From Xanthostigma xanthostigma (lineage: Eukaryota > Arthropoda > Insecta > Raphidioptera > Raphidiidae), in the NCBI GenBank assembly GCA_963575645.1, contig OY754468.1, positions 52,091,665 to 52,155,664 of the forward strand: a stretch of DNA of 64,000 bases. Reading direction: 5' to 3'. The position numbers and the translations under genes were made by a program. Position 1 is the first letter of the stretch. Each line of letters opens with the position of its first letter. Under the pieces are notes generated by a model. The model had not been told where the DNA came from. It saw only the letters and a list, made by a program, of their open reading frames with translations, and searched no databases. Positions 1 through 10,538 of this stretch are shown here, piece after piece.

Positions 1-702
1 TGATGACGCCAAACTTATTGAAAAATTCCTATTGTTTAATGAAGATGATTCCTCCACACCCCAAGCATGCATAAGATACTTAATAAGATATAAAAAAAAT
101 ATTGGCATAGCAAAAAACGTCAGACAAAGTTAACTGACTATATGTGTTTGGAATAAATTAATTAAGTGAAATTTGGTTATTTTTCTTTCTTCCCTCCATA
201 TAACGAAAAAAATGCTCGGTCCCTTGAGATTCGTTATAAAGAGGCTACACTGTATATATTTGTTTGAATTTTCAGTATGCCCTTATAATTATATAATGTA
301 CCTATTATATATATAATATATAATCTAGTTTTGAATTACAGAATAAGTATAGAAATTGCCAGAAGTGCACTGATTTTTCCCAACATTAGCGCCTTCTGGC
401 GGCTCTTCATCTTCCGCCTAGCCTTCTGGCAATTTTTTCCCTACTTCCTTGTACTATCTCCTATTTTTCTGCAAATTTTCAGCTTTGCACCGAGTCACCC
501 ATTTTCTCCGTAGCCAGCTCTTAGCCATAATGGAATAATTTGATAATAAATTGTACAATAAATCTTTTGGCTGTTAATTAATGGTCTTTTAATCGCTGAA
601 TTTATTAACGCTCAAATGATAGACCGCCTAATAACGAATACAATGTTTTACAGAAATAACCAGTGAACTGTGAAAGTGTGATCGTAGCTCCGGGGGCGCG
701 AA
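1..702. other. AT-rich stretch, no supported gene
   Basis: No recognisable gene. A 60-codon open frame at 331-513 is hydrophobic and Phe-rich with no family resemblance and is probably chance. A polyadenylation-like AATAAA sits near 558. The end of this stretch (about 680-702) is more GC-rich and precedes the ATG of the tentative exon at 703. Confidence 0.5.
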
Positions 703-761
703 ATGCAGTCTTCGAGAATGCATACAACTTCTGTAGAAAATAAACCTAAAGAGATACAGCA
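703..761 (+). CDS. Possible short first coding exon, unknown gene
   Basis: An ATG in a GC-rich patch opens 19 codons (MQSSRMHTTSVENKPKEIQ plus two bases) that run into a strong donor (A|GTAAGTG at 762). Without splicing the frame stops at once (TAA overlapping the donor), which is what one expects of a short first exon. No downstream acceptor can be linked to it, no family is recognised, and it could be chance. Two other ATG/GTAAGT pairs lie nearby (about 808 and 1453). Confidence 0.2.
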
Positions 762-762
762 G

Positions 763-2467
763 TAAGTGTATCTTCATTATAATCAGCTAAATCTTTGTCA
801 AAAATCATGGTAAGTTTGAAAAAGTTTTATAAGAAATTGCACTTTTTCGGACGTTTTGTTTTATATCCCTGCCCTTGTAGTTTTATTCTGTCAAGATTTG
901 TGATACAGCTACGTTAAAAGGGTTGCCGAGTTGTTTGCTCATTGTCAAAGACATAAATCTAAAACAGTAATGACAAATAATGAATGTAGAGGTTATAGTG
1001 AAGATTCTTCATTTTTTTGTTAATTTTGAATTTGTAAGAAGTGTATGTCATTATTTAGTGTAATATACTATATTTTTAATTTTCTTAAAATTATTTTCTA
1101 ATCTATTTTTTGACGTTAAAAAAGGCGGGTTTTCATTGTGAGCAGGGTGGCAACATGACATTGTAAAAAATAAATAGCACAGCAACCAGTACCTTTGCAA
1201 ACTTAATAAATTGAAAAAGCACTATATAATAGATTGCAGTCATGAGCTAATTGACTTTATTGGGCTCGCCCATTGGAGTTTATGTTTGTGTGGGTGCAAA
1301 GAATTTGTTAAAAAAAGTTAAATATTTATAGTTTTTGTGTACAATTGACAGTTTTAATACATTAATGAAAAAGACAATGTTTAACAGCTGACAAAGTAGT
1401 GGTTTTGATTTATTATATTTGACAATTCTTCAGTGAAAAACGAAGAACGATCATGGGAGGTAAGTGCCGGTTTTCTCCTGAAATTGATTTATTTGACAGA
1501 AGTTTTATTATTTTCACCTTCATATCCAGTAGAAATGGAAATTTATGCGGTAATATAAACATTGTTTGATATTTATTATAGTTCTTGTGAACTGTTGTAA
1601 AAATGAGTCATCATTTTTAATTATTTTGTATTGCGACAGCCCATCCCCTTTATAGAACAGGCCTTTTACCTTGTCAAGCGTGACACAATTTTGATTTGTA
1701 TTCAGGTACCCCGGGTACCCCTTCGTTGCGTGTTTGACAAAATTATTGCGTTTCATTTTCGGTATAATGAAATCTTATTTCGTAAATCGTTAACTTAGAG
1801 GTTTTTTAATTAAAATAGTATTTGTTATCCTTAGAAATAATATGAAATTAAAGATTTATTTAGTTCAGTAACAATATATTACGTGTTTGGTAATAATTGC
1901 GTCCTAAATAATTTATATTATCTATTATTCTTAGTCTACAGTTAACGAAAAATTAAAATGTATGATTTGGAGTCATCAACATCGTAAATCTTGAAAACGA
2001 CATTCCTAATTTATTAAGTGAGTCTCCCTCGATCTCACTTGGCTCGTATTTACAAGAAACTTAATTTTATATAAATAAAATTAAAAAAAAAAACGAATTC
2101 ATAAAAATTGTTATAAATTAAATAATGCCCGAATGACCCAAAAAAACAGTTTATTCAATACAATAAATTATCTAATCTCTCTATTTCACTTTCTTGCAAA
2201 ACAATTAGTTAAAAAATGATAAATAAGTGTTGTACTTGGTACAGCAAATTGAAAACTTTTATTTTTTCGGGTTGTGTAAACAATGTGAACTTTAATATGC
2301 AAATAATCGCAAATATTTAGAACGCGATTGCATTTTACGTAATATGTGAAAAATAATTAAGTTGTTTACATTAAAATTATCTGCTGTTTGGGACAACAAA
2401 ATTTATTTTTAGTTTTATATCTTCACTATTTTACTCTATATAAGTTGGTGATTTTGTTTAATAAATA
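763..2467. other. AT-rich non-coding stretch
   Basis: No ORF with family resemblance, no repeat shared with the rest of the window that I could find, and no RNA gene. An ATG followed by a consensus donor (ATGGGAG|GTAAGTG, about 1453) could be a 5' exon, but it cannot be joined in frame to the MORN ORF. Confidence 0.5.
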
Positions 2468-2800
2468 CTAGCAGTCCGGTCCGGCTTTGCCCGGATTAGT
2501 AGATTGCCTATTAAAGAGAGATATTCGGCAGTCGCGAACTTTTTTATATAGCCCCGCGTATTTTATGTCGGTATTCGAGAAAGTCAAAAAAAGTCTCCGG
2601 CTTGGAGCGCTTGTACACTTCACGTCGTGTGAAGTCTGAAGTCGAATGACTTGTATTAATGAATGTTTCACGACTTATATGGACAACTATAAAGAATTTT
2701 TTAGCGTTTTCATAGCCTTTTATCATCTTCAAGGATTTATTTAGTTGATACATCGTCAACCTGATAATCATCCACGGCTACCGGACTTTTGTACCTGCAA
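2468..2800 (-). mobile_element. Helitron-like 3' end and adjoining repeat-like sequence
   Basis: Read on the minus strand, the right end has a short hairpin (TCCGG, six-base loop GCAAAG, CCGGA) followed by CCGGACTG and then CTAG next to a T. That is the layout of a canonical Helitron 3' terminus (hairpin about 10 nt before CTRR, A/T target). Its tip (CGGGACTGCTA-like) resembles the 3' tips of the elements at 7427 and 25321. The 5' end (A|TC) was not located, so the left limit of about 2800 is arbitrary. A 75-codon minus-strand ORF (2544-2771) lies inside and may be captured or decayed sequence. Confidence 0.5.
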
Positions 2801-2911
2801 AGAAACATTAAATTTGGAGTCTAGACGACTCCGCGACGGTACGACTAGTCTAATTCGGTTATTCTAACATTTTGTTCGTTCGTATTTTTCAGACGAATTA
2901 AATAAAAAAGC

Positions 2912-3496
2912 ATGCCTCCCAAATCTGCTCAAAGCGAAAAAGTTAATTTGAACGATCCGAACGCGAAATTTAGTTCCGGAACGTTCAAGTTTAGAAATGG
3001 TGATATTTACGAAGGCGAATATGTTGCTCCCAAGAATTTGTTTATTTTTAAACACGGGAACGGAACTTACATAACCGATAACAAACAGGTCTACAAGGCG
3101 GAATGGGAACTCGATGTGATCGCTAACGAAAAACCGGTTCATATTACGTACCCCGATGGTTCGGAATACAGGGGATCTTTATTGAATCATACTTATTCAG
3201 GACCTGCCACTTACAAGTTTCCGGACGGGTCGAAGATCGTATGCCAATTTGTCGATAATAAGCCCTCGGGTGATATTCGGTTAATCGATCCGATTTCAAA
3301 AATATGGGAAGGCGATGCTGTTGGGGAACATGCCATACTTTTTCCGGTGAATCATTTTTTGAACAATATTCCGAAAAAATTGGGATTTTGTTCTTTTATG
3401 AATGATTTCAAAATATCGCCCGAAAATCCCAAAAGCGATTTTGACAAAATAACTTGTGACGAAGATAATGAACTGCTTGAAGAAAACAACGGTTGA
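2912..3496 (+). CDS. MORN-repeat protein
   Basis: Intronless 194-codon ORF. MORN motifs (YEGxY / YxG...G..Y spaced by about 23 residues) appear at residues 30-52 (DIYEGEYV...HGNGTY), 78-103 (YPDGSEYRG...GPATYKFPDG) and weakly at 104-125 (FVDNKPSGDI). The acidic tail (CDEDNELLEENNG) looks like a true terminus. MORN repeats usually mediate membrane, tubulin or cytoskeletal contacts; small metazoan MORN proteins are often ciliary or sperm-associated, but that role is not shown here. The first ATG (GCATGCC) is taken as start. A TCAGAC sequence at about 2890 could be either an initiator or a splice acceptor for an upstream 5'UTR exon. The paralogue class (MORN2/3/5-like) cannot be fixed by eye. 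The codon use is less AT-biased than its surroundings, as expected for a real gene. Confidence 0.85.
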   Translation: MPPKSAQSEKVNLNDPNAKFSSGTFKFRNGDIYEGEYVAPKNLFIFKHGNGTYITDNKQVYKAEWELDVIANEKPVHITYPDGSEYRGSLLNHTYSGPATYKFPDGSKIVCQFVDNKPSGDIRLIDPISKIWEGDAVGEHAILFPVNHFLNNIPKKLGFCSFMNDFKISPENPKSDFDKITCDEDNELLEENNG

Positions 3497-3560
3497 TTGA
3501 TCAGGTTCTTGAAAGACACCAGTAAAATTATTTGTTTATAAGCGTACGATTTTTGAAAAC

Positions 3561-3566
3561 ATTAAA
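3561..3566 (+). terminator. Polyadenylation signal of the MORN gene
   Basis: ATTAAA 65 nt after the stop codon of the MORN ORF, followed by a T/GT-rich stretch (TTTATTTGTTAGAGTG), as in insect cleavage and polyadenylation sites. Confidence 0.5.
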
Positions 3567-3683
3567 CTATTTATTTGTTAGAGTGTTTAGTTATTTGGTT
3601 TTGATATTAGATCTTGAAGAGGGACGGAACTTCGACATGAAGACACTGATTACTAAAAAAAATCACTTTTTCTAGATGCACTA

Positions 3684-4806
3684 CAGGGCCCTCGTAAGGC
3701 CTTACGCCGCCCGCGTGCGCGGATTCATAATTGACGCCCCTTATTGGGAATAAACTCACTAGACGATAATATGTCAAATTGAAAAACGTTAAAAAATCCT
3801 AAATAACTAATACTGTACGTGCAATTAATAGAAACTTTGTTTCGTTGTCTTTTTGCAAATACTTCTTCATAGAATCAGACATTTTGTTTTTTTCTTCTTG
3901 AAATGCAACAATGCTTCACTTCACATCGTCATTACAAAACGATTTGGACAGGTAAAAATACTAATAAGATAATTAATTTTTGAAAACAAATAAAAATGTG
4001 AAAAATGTAACAGTGAAAGATACTTTACAAATGATAGGCTAAAAGTAAAAACGAGTCAAATTTTTAATCAGGACAAAAGCGGGATGAAATAATTTTTAAG
4101 CAAAAATGATTTTAAAAAAGTCGAGCACAAAAACAAAACACTATCATTGAAACATGGAACCAAATTTGATTCTGAAATATATTCAATTAAAATGAAACAC
4201 ATTAAACAGTGAATTTTGAAAATTCACTCCGTACAGAGTGAACTTCAAAAATTCTCTCTTCACGTTAAAAAAATCACTCTGCGGAATAAACTGTTCTCTA
4301 CAAAAACAGTTTACTCCGTGCGATTTTTCACGGTGTTCTTCTCCTGTCGTACTTATGAATGAGAGAAAAATTTAGTTTCACCGCTGAGCTGAGAGAATTC
4401 ATTAAGTCAAAATAATCATTAGTTTATCAATTAGTAAAAAGTATTTGTTGATTGAAAAATACTTTACTTCACTAGCACTCTTGCAGGAATCGACAGGACA
4501 ATTCAAAATATAAACATACGCGGGAGTCTCCCAATAGGGGCGCCCTGTCTACGCGCTGATGTGAACTAACTATCGAATCGAAAACTGCGCGCGAAATATT
4601 TCGAATTCGAATTTCATTAAAAAATAAATAACTACTCGTAAGAGTTTTCACGCAAGCTTGAGTATGCAAATAAAATTGATATAATATCAGTTATATATTT
4701 TTTCTATATAGTACAAAAAACATAACACAACTAGGCCATTTGCCGCCCCTTGAATGTGCCGCCCACGTGCATCGCACACATCGCACTATAGGGCGGGAGG
4801 GCCCTG
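3684..4806. mobile_element. Non-autonomous hAT element, 8 bp target duplication
   Basis: The element begins CAGGGCCCTC and ends GAGGGCCCTG, a 10 bp perfect terminal inverted repeat, and is flanked on both sides by the 8 bp direct repeat ATGCACTA (3676-3683 and 4807-4814). An 8 bp duplication with CAGGG termini is diagnostic of the hAT superfamily. The 1.1 kb interior has no transposase-like ORF, only short inverted repeats (for example around 4210-4330). It starts about 190 bp after the MORN stop codon. Confidence 0.85.
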
Positions 4807-4814
4807 ATGCACTA

Positions 4815-5445
4815 CAACGTAAATATTTCTTTTTGATCAATGCTTGAAAAGTTTTTCGTAACAATTCTGGAAGTGGCAGGGTTTAATTTTCTAATTGTGT
4901 ATAATTAATAATTATGAACAGCTAAAAAAGCTGGTTTCTTTGTCTTTCAATTCATAATTCCATAAATATAGTTTGAATGGGTTATGACATCATAGTATAG
5001 TCAGGATAATCTTTTATCTCAGTCGTCGATCGAGATAAAAGAAGATAAAACATACCCAAACATTGCCCAAACGACTTTACGAGTGTGTATTCGCTGTTTA
5101 CATGGGGGTACCGTAGCCATGACATCATTTTTTCTATTTCAATTGACTGGTCGGAGGTACATACAAACATACATACCTACTTGTATACGAAAGTTAACAC
5201 TTCTAATTTATATCGGTGATGCTCAATTGTTTTTCACCAAGGTCCAGTTCAGCGATTCCAATCGACCCATGATTGAGTACCATGTCTATCTCTCAGCCAT
5301 TTCCACTCGCGTCTAACCCGCCCCGCCCCCATCGCAACGTGTTGTCCTCGAATATATATATTATACCTATATAAGCAAATACTTTTATACTGAAACGAAA
5401 ATGTTTAGTGACTCTTTAAAAACTGGGACATTTTGTAAATTGTAA
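4815..5445. other. Non-coding stretch
   Basis: Short ORFs only (62-77 codons), overlapping on both strands with no family resemblance. No repeat boundary recognised. Confidence 0.4.
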
Positions 5446-5483
5446 CTTTTGGCTCTTCCGTCTCAAAAGGTTGCCGACCCCTG
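5446..5483. mobile_element. hAT-type terminus, partner end not found
   Basis: The sequence ending AAAAGGTTGCCGACCCCTG is the reverse complement of a CAGGGGTCGGCAACCTTTT terminus, a form shared by many hAT/Charlie-like elements. No matching left terminus or 8 bp duplication was found upstream, so this is probably a truncated copy or one whose other end has decayed. Confidence 0.5.
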
Positions 5484-5784
5484 CCCTAGCCTTTAACGAT
5501 AGGTTTTCAGGCTTGAATTCGCTTGGAGTCAGAGGATGCAGAACCAGCCAAAACTACCTATTTTATGATCTGTAGTAGGGAATGCCCAAAATCGTGATTT
5601 TTGAACACTCGTATCTTGGAAACAATATCACCAAGACGTATGAAATTTGGAATACTGCATCTTTATGGTAACCTATAATCACTTCTGTAATGTAACTAGT
5701 CCCGGAGATAGCGGTGACCGAAAGGGGTTCGGAATGCGGTTCGTGCTTTGCGGAAACTTGTGCTATGATGGGATATCATAAAAA

Positions 5785-6134
5785 TATTTTTTATTACTCA
5801 TGCGGGAAAAGTGGTATCTTTACGCATGCTGTTACGGTTGAAAAGTAGCTATTTTCATTTGCGTGCGAAACCTTTATTTGTCGCGCTGAAATTATTGTTT
5901 GCCGCACGCAAATTCAGAGAAAAAAACAAAATAATAACGGTGTTAATGTCAATGAAACAAACTGTCATTTGAAGCAGATTTGAGGTTAAAATTTTCGATT
6001 ATGGACTTTTATTCTTGACAATTTTAACTGAATTTTCAACTTTTTAATGATTTAATTTTAATTTTTATTACTTCTAATTTCTTTTTTTAATTCGTAATAA
6101 AATTTTAATTTAATTTAATACGTAATAAAAAAAA
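5785..6134 (+). repeat. Dispersed repeat 'H', copy 1
   Basis: About 330 bp that reappears in inverted orientation at 47110-47450 (shared landmarks: ACGCATGCTGTTACGGTTGA, GTTTGCCGCACGCAAATT, ATAATAACGGTGTTAATG). Its right third (about 5995-6090) is also shared with the interior of the TTAA MITEs at 12529 and 56104. The right edge abuts a HINE at 6135. Confidence 0.75.
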
Positions 6135-6547
6135 TTGGTTGTCTGCAAAGTCTGTTTACGGACGATAGTTTTACGTGATAACGTATTCCGCTCGAATATC
6201 ATATTTAATAATACATAACTTAAATTTTAGTAGCTGTCAAACTATATTTTTACCGACTAATAATTTGATCAACCAAAGCAAAATACATATTTTTAAGCAA
6301 TTATAAAAGACATTTAAAAGAATGTATATATATTATATACTTGTTAACAAACCGTATAATTTATCTGGCCATCTGTCAGATGTAGCTTTCGCTGGAACAG
6401 CCGAAAAAAATTTTGAACGCACACTACTCTCTGACGTCATGCGAGAAGAGAGAGACTATCGCTTATATCGCGCTTTCGCTTGCGGAACGTTACTCTTTTT
6501 CGTGCGTGCAGACGGTGTTTCATCAATTTATAAGACGTTATCACGTC
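6135..6547 (-). mobile_element. HINE (non-autonomous Helentron), copy 1
   Basis: Member of a 12-copy family. On its own strand it starts GACGTGATAACGTCTTATAA and ends with the subterminal inverted repeat ACGTTATCACGT, then a hairpin (GTCCGTAAA, loop CCGAC, TTTACAGAC) and AACCAA. T runs (A runs on this strand) flank it, indicating T/T insertion. Asymmetric terminal inverted repeats, a 3' hairpin and T/T targets are the published hallmarks of Helentron-associated elements. This variant carries a ~130 bp module (ATATTTTTACCGACTAATAA...) shared only with the copy at 41117. Confidence 0.8.
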
Positions 6548-6819
6548 AAAAGTAGTATGTGCAACTCGTGCGGCATTGTCGACTCGGAGACCGCTAATTG
6601 GATATCACTGTTTTGCAGCTAATGTTAAAATGTGTAATATCGTGTACATAATAGTACATAATAAAACATTATGATAAACAGATTCTCATCATTTGCATAA
6701 CTGTAGCGGCGTAAGCACTGTGACTCATCAAAAATGCAGCGTTTTTAATTGCCGCACGCAGAAATTGTTCATTGCGTTCTGACTACATTATACAATTATC
6801 CAACTAAGATCTTGAGAAT

Positions 6820-6930
6820 AACTGAGGGTGTAGCAGTGTTTGCATGCCTCCTCCATTACAAGCCCCCAGTTCCCAGGTTCAGATCCGAGATGAATATTGT
6901 AAATTTATTTTTTTAAATAAAATAATATGA
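6820..6930 (+). repeat. tRNA-derived SINE-like fragment
   Basis: Box-B-like GGTTCAGATCC (6876-6886) follows TACAAGCCCCCAGTTC, and an A/T-rich tail follows. The same landmarks, more diverged, occur at 14355-14460. This layout resembles insect tRNA-derived SINEs, but box A is too worn to assign a parent tRNA. Confidence 0.45.
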
Positions 6931-6964
6931 GTTCTAAGTTCATGCAGTTGTTTAAAAATAAAAA

Positions 6965-7263
6965 TTGGTTGTCTGTAAAGTCGGTTTACGGACGATAGTT
7001 TTACGTGATAACGTATTCCGCTCGAATATCATATTTAATAATACATAACCTAAATTTTAGTAGCTTTCCCTGGAACAGCCGAAAAAAATGTTGAACCCAC
7101 TCTACTCTCTGACGTCACGCGAGAAGAGGGAGAAATGCGCACAAGCCGACGCTTGGGCCGATCGTGCATCTCTATCGCTTATATCGCGCTCTCGCTTGCG
7201 GAACGTTACTCTTTTTCGTGTGTGCTGGTGGTGTTTCATCAATTTATAAGACGTTATCACGTC
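6965..7263 (-). mobile_element. HINE copy 2
   Basis: Same termini as the family: TTGGTTGTCTGTAAAG at the left, ACGTTATCACGTC at the right, A runs outside. Closely related in the middle to copies at 6135 and 41117 (the GGAACAGCCGAAAAAAAT...CTCTGACGTCACGCGAGAAG block), with an internal deletion. Confidence 0.8.
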
Positions 7264-7426
7264 AAAAAATGAGCTCTAAATTTTGTTTATCGCGGTAGAA
7301 AACAGTAAGACGCAGAAAAGCTTGAAGCGTTTACTTAAAGAGAGGCTTTACTGTAATGTGGCGGTATTTCTCGAACGATTGAATTTTGATCCCGCGTTTA
7401 TCGGTCGTAATCAATTCAGATATCTA

Positions 7427-7772
7427 TCTATACTAATACATAAAGCTGAAGAGTTTGTTTGTTTGTTTGAACGCGCTAATCTCAGGAACTACTGGTTCGA
7501 ATTGAAAAATATTTTTTTGTTGGATAGTCCATTTATCGCGGAAGACTATAGGCTATATAATATCACGCTACGATCAATAGGAGCGGAGCATCAATAATAT
7601 AGAACTCAAAATTTGTCCGTCCGACAAAAACGTTTGAACGGTAACGCCGATCATCATGAAATTTGGACACAACATTCATCTCGGTAAACTAAGATGAACG
7701 TGCGTACTCATGTACCTCCCCCCCTTCCATTCGTTCTTTTGCAGCCGGATGAAACCGGGCGGGACCGCTATA
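7427..7772 (+). mobile_element. Non-autonomous Helitron of the TCTATACTAATA type
   Basis: Starts A|TCTATACTAATACATAAAG and continues AGCTGAAGAGTTTGTTTG, a beginning seen in a widespread arthropod Helitron group. The 3' part has the short hairpin CCGG-ATGAAA-CCGG and then GCGGGACCGCTATAG|T near the expected CTRR end. A closely related, inverted copy is at 25321-25642. The exact 3' base is uncertain because a TA seems inserted in the CTAG end. Confidence 0.75.
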
Positions 7773-8186
7773 GTATAATATATACTGCAATTTACAATGA
7801 TTCGATCGTGCATTTTAAAATCGATTCCAAAGCAGGCGCTCTGCCCCACCGGTTTAACGGGTTATATTTATGCAAGCCCAATATGAGCTCGTGTTTTCAC
7901 TTTCTAGCCGTTGGCGTAATTCATTTTATTTATATGCAGACTTATGTAATCATAAGACAATACGTTTTTTCTGTATTTACTTTATTTGCATTGCATTTAT
8001 GCGCTGATTTAAATCGCATCATATTTTATCAACGGCCTCATTTCAAGTTTTCTTTCGATGAATTTATCGTTAAAATAGGTTAGTATGGAATTCTTGTCAC
8101 TCAGGACTGTTTTCCATTTCAGCCCGACACTGAAATATCAAACAGATCAACATTCAACGCACCTTACACTTTTATATAACAAACGC
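7773..8186. other. Non-coding stretch after the Helitron
   Basis: A long open frame (7694-8083) runs from inside the Helitron through this stretch. Because it begins in transposon sequence and shows no family similarity, I do not treat it as a gene. Confidence 0.4.
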
Positions 8187-8833
8187 TATATCGCACGTTG
8201 AAAACAATAGTGACACTATACAAAAAAGTTTACTTTTCACCTTTTGTAAGATTCATGTTTTACTGCAAGAGTGTCACTATACGAAAATTTCCGTTTGCTC
8301 ATAAATCCACTTATTTCCGCTAGATTGAGCTAGTGTCACTTTATATTTTGGAAGAATTGCCCATGGTCGTGTATGATATAACGACACTATTATTGTGTCA
8401 AAGCAGTTGTTTGGTACGTACGTCGCTGTAAGTGAAAAAGTGACACATTTTGTTAAATGACAGTTTACTGATTACAGTTGCTACAAAAATTAATGCAAGT
8501 AAGTAAATACATAAAATGACACATTTTGTTTAGTGACACTTTTTGCAGTTGAAGTCTCCAATTTACTGGTTATAGGTTATGACAACAATAACACTAAACA
8601 AAAAATTATTGTTGAAAGGTCTTTTTTTTAATAACTTTATTTTTAACATTGTAGTCAACAAATAAATTAAAACAATAATAAATTGTCTTATTATTAACAA
8701 AAGAATCTCTATATAAGCAGTATTTTAATAGTAACTTTTTTAGGACAAAACAATATTATTAAAACTAAAAAGTGCTCTACTGTAAAATGTAATTTTTTGC
8801 CTAATGTCACTTTTGTTTTCAACGTGCGATATA
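8187..8833. mobile_element. TIR element rich in GTGTCAC/GTGACAC motifs
   Basis: Perfect 20 bp terminal inverted repeats: TATATCGCACGTTGAAAACA at 8187-8206 and its complement at 8814-8833. The outer TATA or TA is probably target sequence (TA-type insertion). The 650 bp interior has no ORF but many copies, in both directions, of AGTGACA/TGTCACT (near 8209, 8272, 8334, 8437, 8530, 8804). No second copy is in the window. Confidence 0.7.
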
Positions 8834-8844
8834 GTGTCAAAAGT

Positions 8845-9049
8845 ACAAATATTAAGAGCACTGTGGTTGAAACAAAAATAAAAAAATAAACAGTTTTATT
8901 AGCGGATGTACATTTCGGGAGCTATGCTCTCATCTTCAGCAAACACTAAAAGCTTAGTGTGTGCTGAAGATGAGAGCATAGCTCCCGAAATGTACATCCG
9001 CTAATAGAACTGAGTTGTGGTAAGAAGTAACTATTCTTTATTTTTTTAT
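8845..9049. mobile_element. Penelope-like palindrome with 13 bp target duplication
   Basis: Flanked by the 13 bp direct repeat TAGTGTCAAAAGT (8832-8844 and 9050-9062). Inside are two inverted copies (about 8897-8940 and 8962-9006) of a ~45 bp segment holding CTGAAGATGAGAGC...GCTCCCGAAAT, which resembles the catalytic core of a hammerhead ribozyme (CTGANGA, helix, GAAA). Hammerhead motifs in inverted pseudo-LTR pieces and TSDs of this size fit Penelope-like retroelements. No reverse transcriptase is present, so the copy is terminal debris. Confidence 0.65.
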
Positions 9050-9118
9050 TAGTGTCAAAAGTGTTAACTTTTTATTTACACTGGTCCGCGATATCAAGTA
9101 AACCTCATTGACGTATAT

Positions 9119-9450
9119 TATAGTACGCGCCACGAATCTAAAAGGCTCGGAAGTTAGATGCGAATGCGGGCTTGCGCTTGTACAGTCTGTTGAAAAACTA
9201 CAAACTCGCAACTCAACAAAACTGAAATAACAATAACAACTTGACAATAGCGTGCTCGAATGCACTTTAAAGCAGGAAAGCGACAAGTGACAAAGGCAAC
9301 GAGCGATCACGGCCAATCACCGACGAGCGCACGTTCCGTGCATGTAGCTGGGACGTGGTGGGACTCTTAACAGTTCTAAAATGTGCCTTTGCGACGCTGT
9401 TTGTGACTAACTTCTGAACCTTTTAGATCCGTGGCGAATATTATACAAGA
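9119..9450 (-). mobile_element. MITE family B, copy 1
   Basis: About 330 bp with ~33 bp imperfect terminal inverted repeats (TACGCGCCACGAATCTAAAA at the left; TTTTAGATCCGTGGCGAATA at the right) between TA-rich ends, suggesting a TA target (Tc1/mariner or similar). Other copies: 14982, 16239 (truncated), 49020. The 92-codon ORF inside recurs in the copies but is simply conserved repeat sequence. Confidence 0.8.
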
Positions 9451-10538
9451 CTTGAACTTTTTTCTAGATAATATATTGAAACGATTAACTTTGGACTTTT
9501 TCGGGTAAGCTCACGTAATCGTCTCGTAATGTAATTTAAACTATTTGTGCTAAGTATTGAGACAATTAAATAAATAAATTTTAATTAAAATTAATAAACA
9601 ATTTAAAATATTTATTTTGACTGTTTTATTATAAAATTGTTGTGAACAAGATATCTTAGAATGTACACACAGAAAATTTCTGATATCTTAATGTGATTGG
9701 GATTGACAAAGTGAAAAATAATCAATTAAAAAGAAATTTGGATCGGTAGATCACCAAGTACTCCAGATTCTCCCTGATGTGGTTTAAAGGAAATATTTCA
9801 ACACTTTTTCACAGCTTATTTTAATACTTTTCTATTTCAACCTTTTAAAACCTACTGCCTTTTTTCAGACAAAAAAACATATTTTGTTTCTTTATTTCAC
9901 GGCGTCGTTCAACATGCCAAAAACCAAAATTGACACGCGCCGTGACAAAACAAATTGACAAGTACAGTAAATACCCATTTCTAATTATTACCGCTAAACT
10001 ATGTACATTATAATCTAAAAGTTTTGAATCGTTACAATATTTATCGGTAATCGTTTATCGCATGATTGTAAGTTTTAGACGCTCGATAACTGAGCAGCAT
10101 GACGCATCTACTCGTTATAAGATTGTAATTTGGAATGTATAATAAAGGTGAGCATTGTAGGCTAGTCGTTTGTGTGTGTACTTTCAATTGTTGCCGGAGA
10201 ACTGGAGGTGGTGGACGTTTGATTTCCCGGTTGAAAGACCTCGGCTACGGCAGCTCTTCTGTTTGCACTACTCACCACTGTACGGTCACACCTTCTTGCG
10301 TACACAATGTAATTCGTATGCAAGTGCGGAAAATAGAAATAACACAATATTTAAATTAAATACGATGATGATTCAGTCATGAAAGTAGCACGTCTCCAAT
10401 ACCAAAAGTGTTTAATTATGCACGTCAACGCCTATACCGTGCCTACAAGGCTCCCACAGGGGGCCGCCAAAGATTCTGTCCCCGCGAGGGCTCGCTACAG
10501 AATTTGCAGGACATATTATGCTGAACTCATTTTTTTTT
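9451..10538. other. Non-coding stretch
   Basis: AT-rich; short ORFs at 10135-10382 overlap on both strands and are unconvincing. A 17 bp motif TAGACGCTCGATAACTG near 10077 recurs with one or two changes near 28497 and 40884. Confidence 0.4.

Noticed and set aside
1453..1459. ATGGGAG exon spliced to the MORN ORF at 2893
   Set aside because: Joining gives a frame that does not match the MPPKS start and the MORN ORF has its own good ATG.
2544..2771. Minus-strand 75-codon ORF
   Set aside because: Lies in the Helitron-like piece; somewhat protein-like but no domain, so described only within that entry.
7283..8083. ORFs of 104 and 129 codons
   Set aside because: They begin or end inside a Helitron (7427-7772) and show no family resemblance.
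9038..9316. ORF (minus) repeated as similar ORFs at 15110, 16217 and 49150
   Set aside because: The shared 'protein' (CHLSLSCFKVxSST...) only reflects the MITE B sequence; frames extend across the TIRs and no domain is present.
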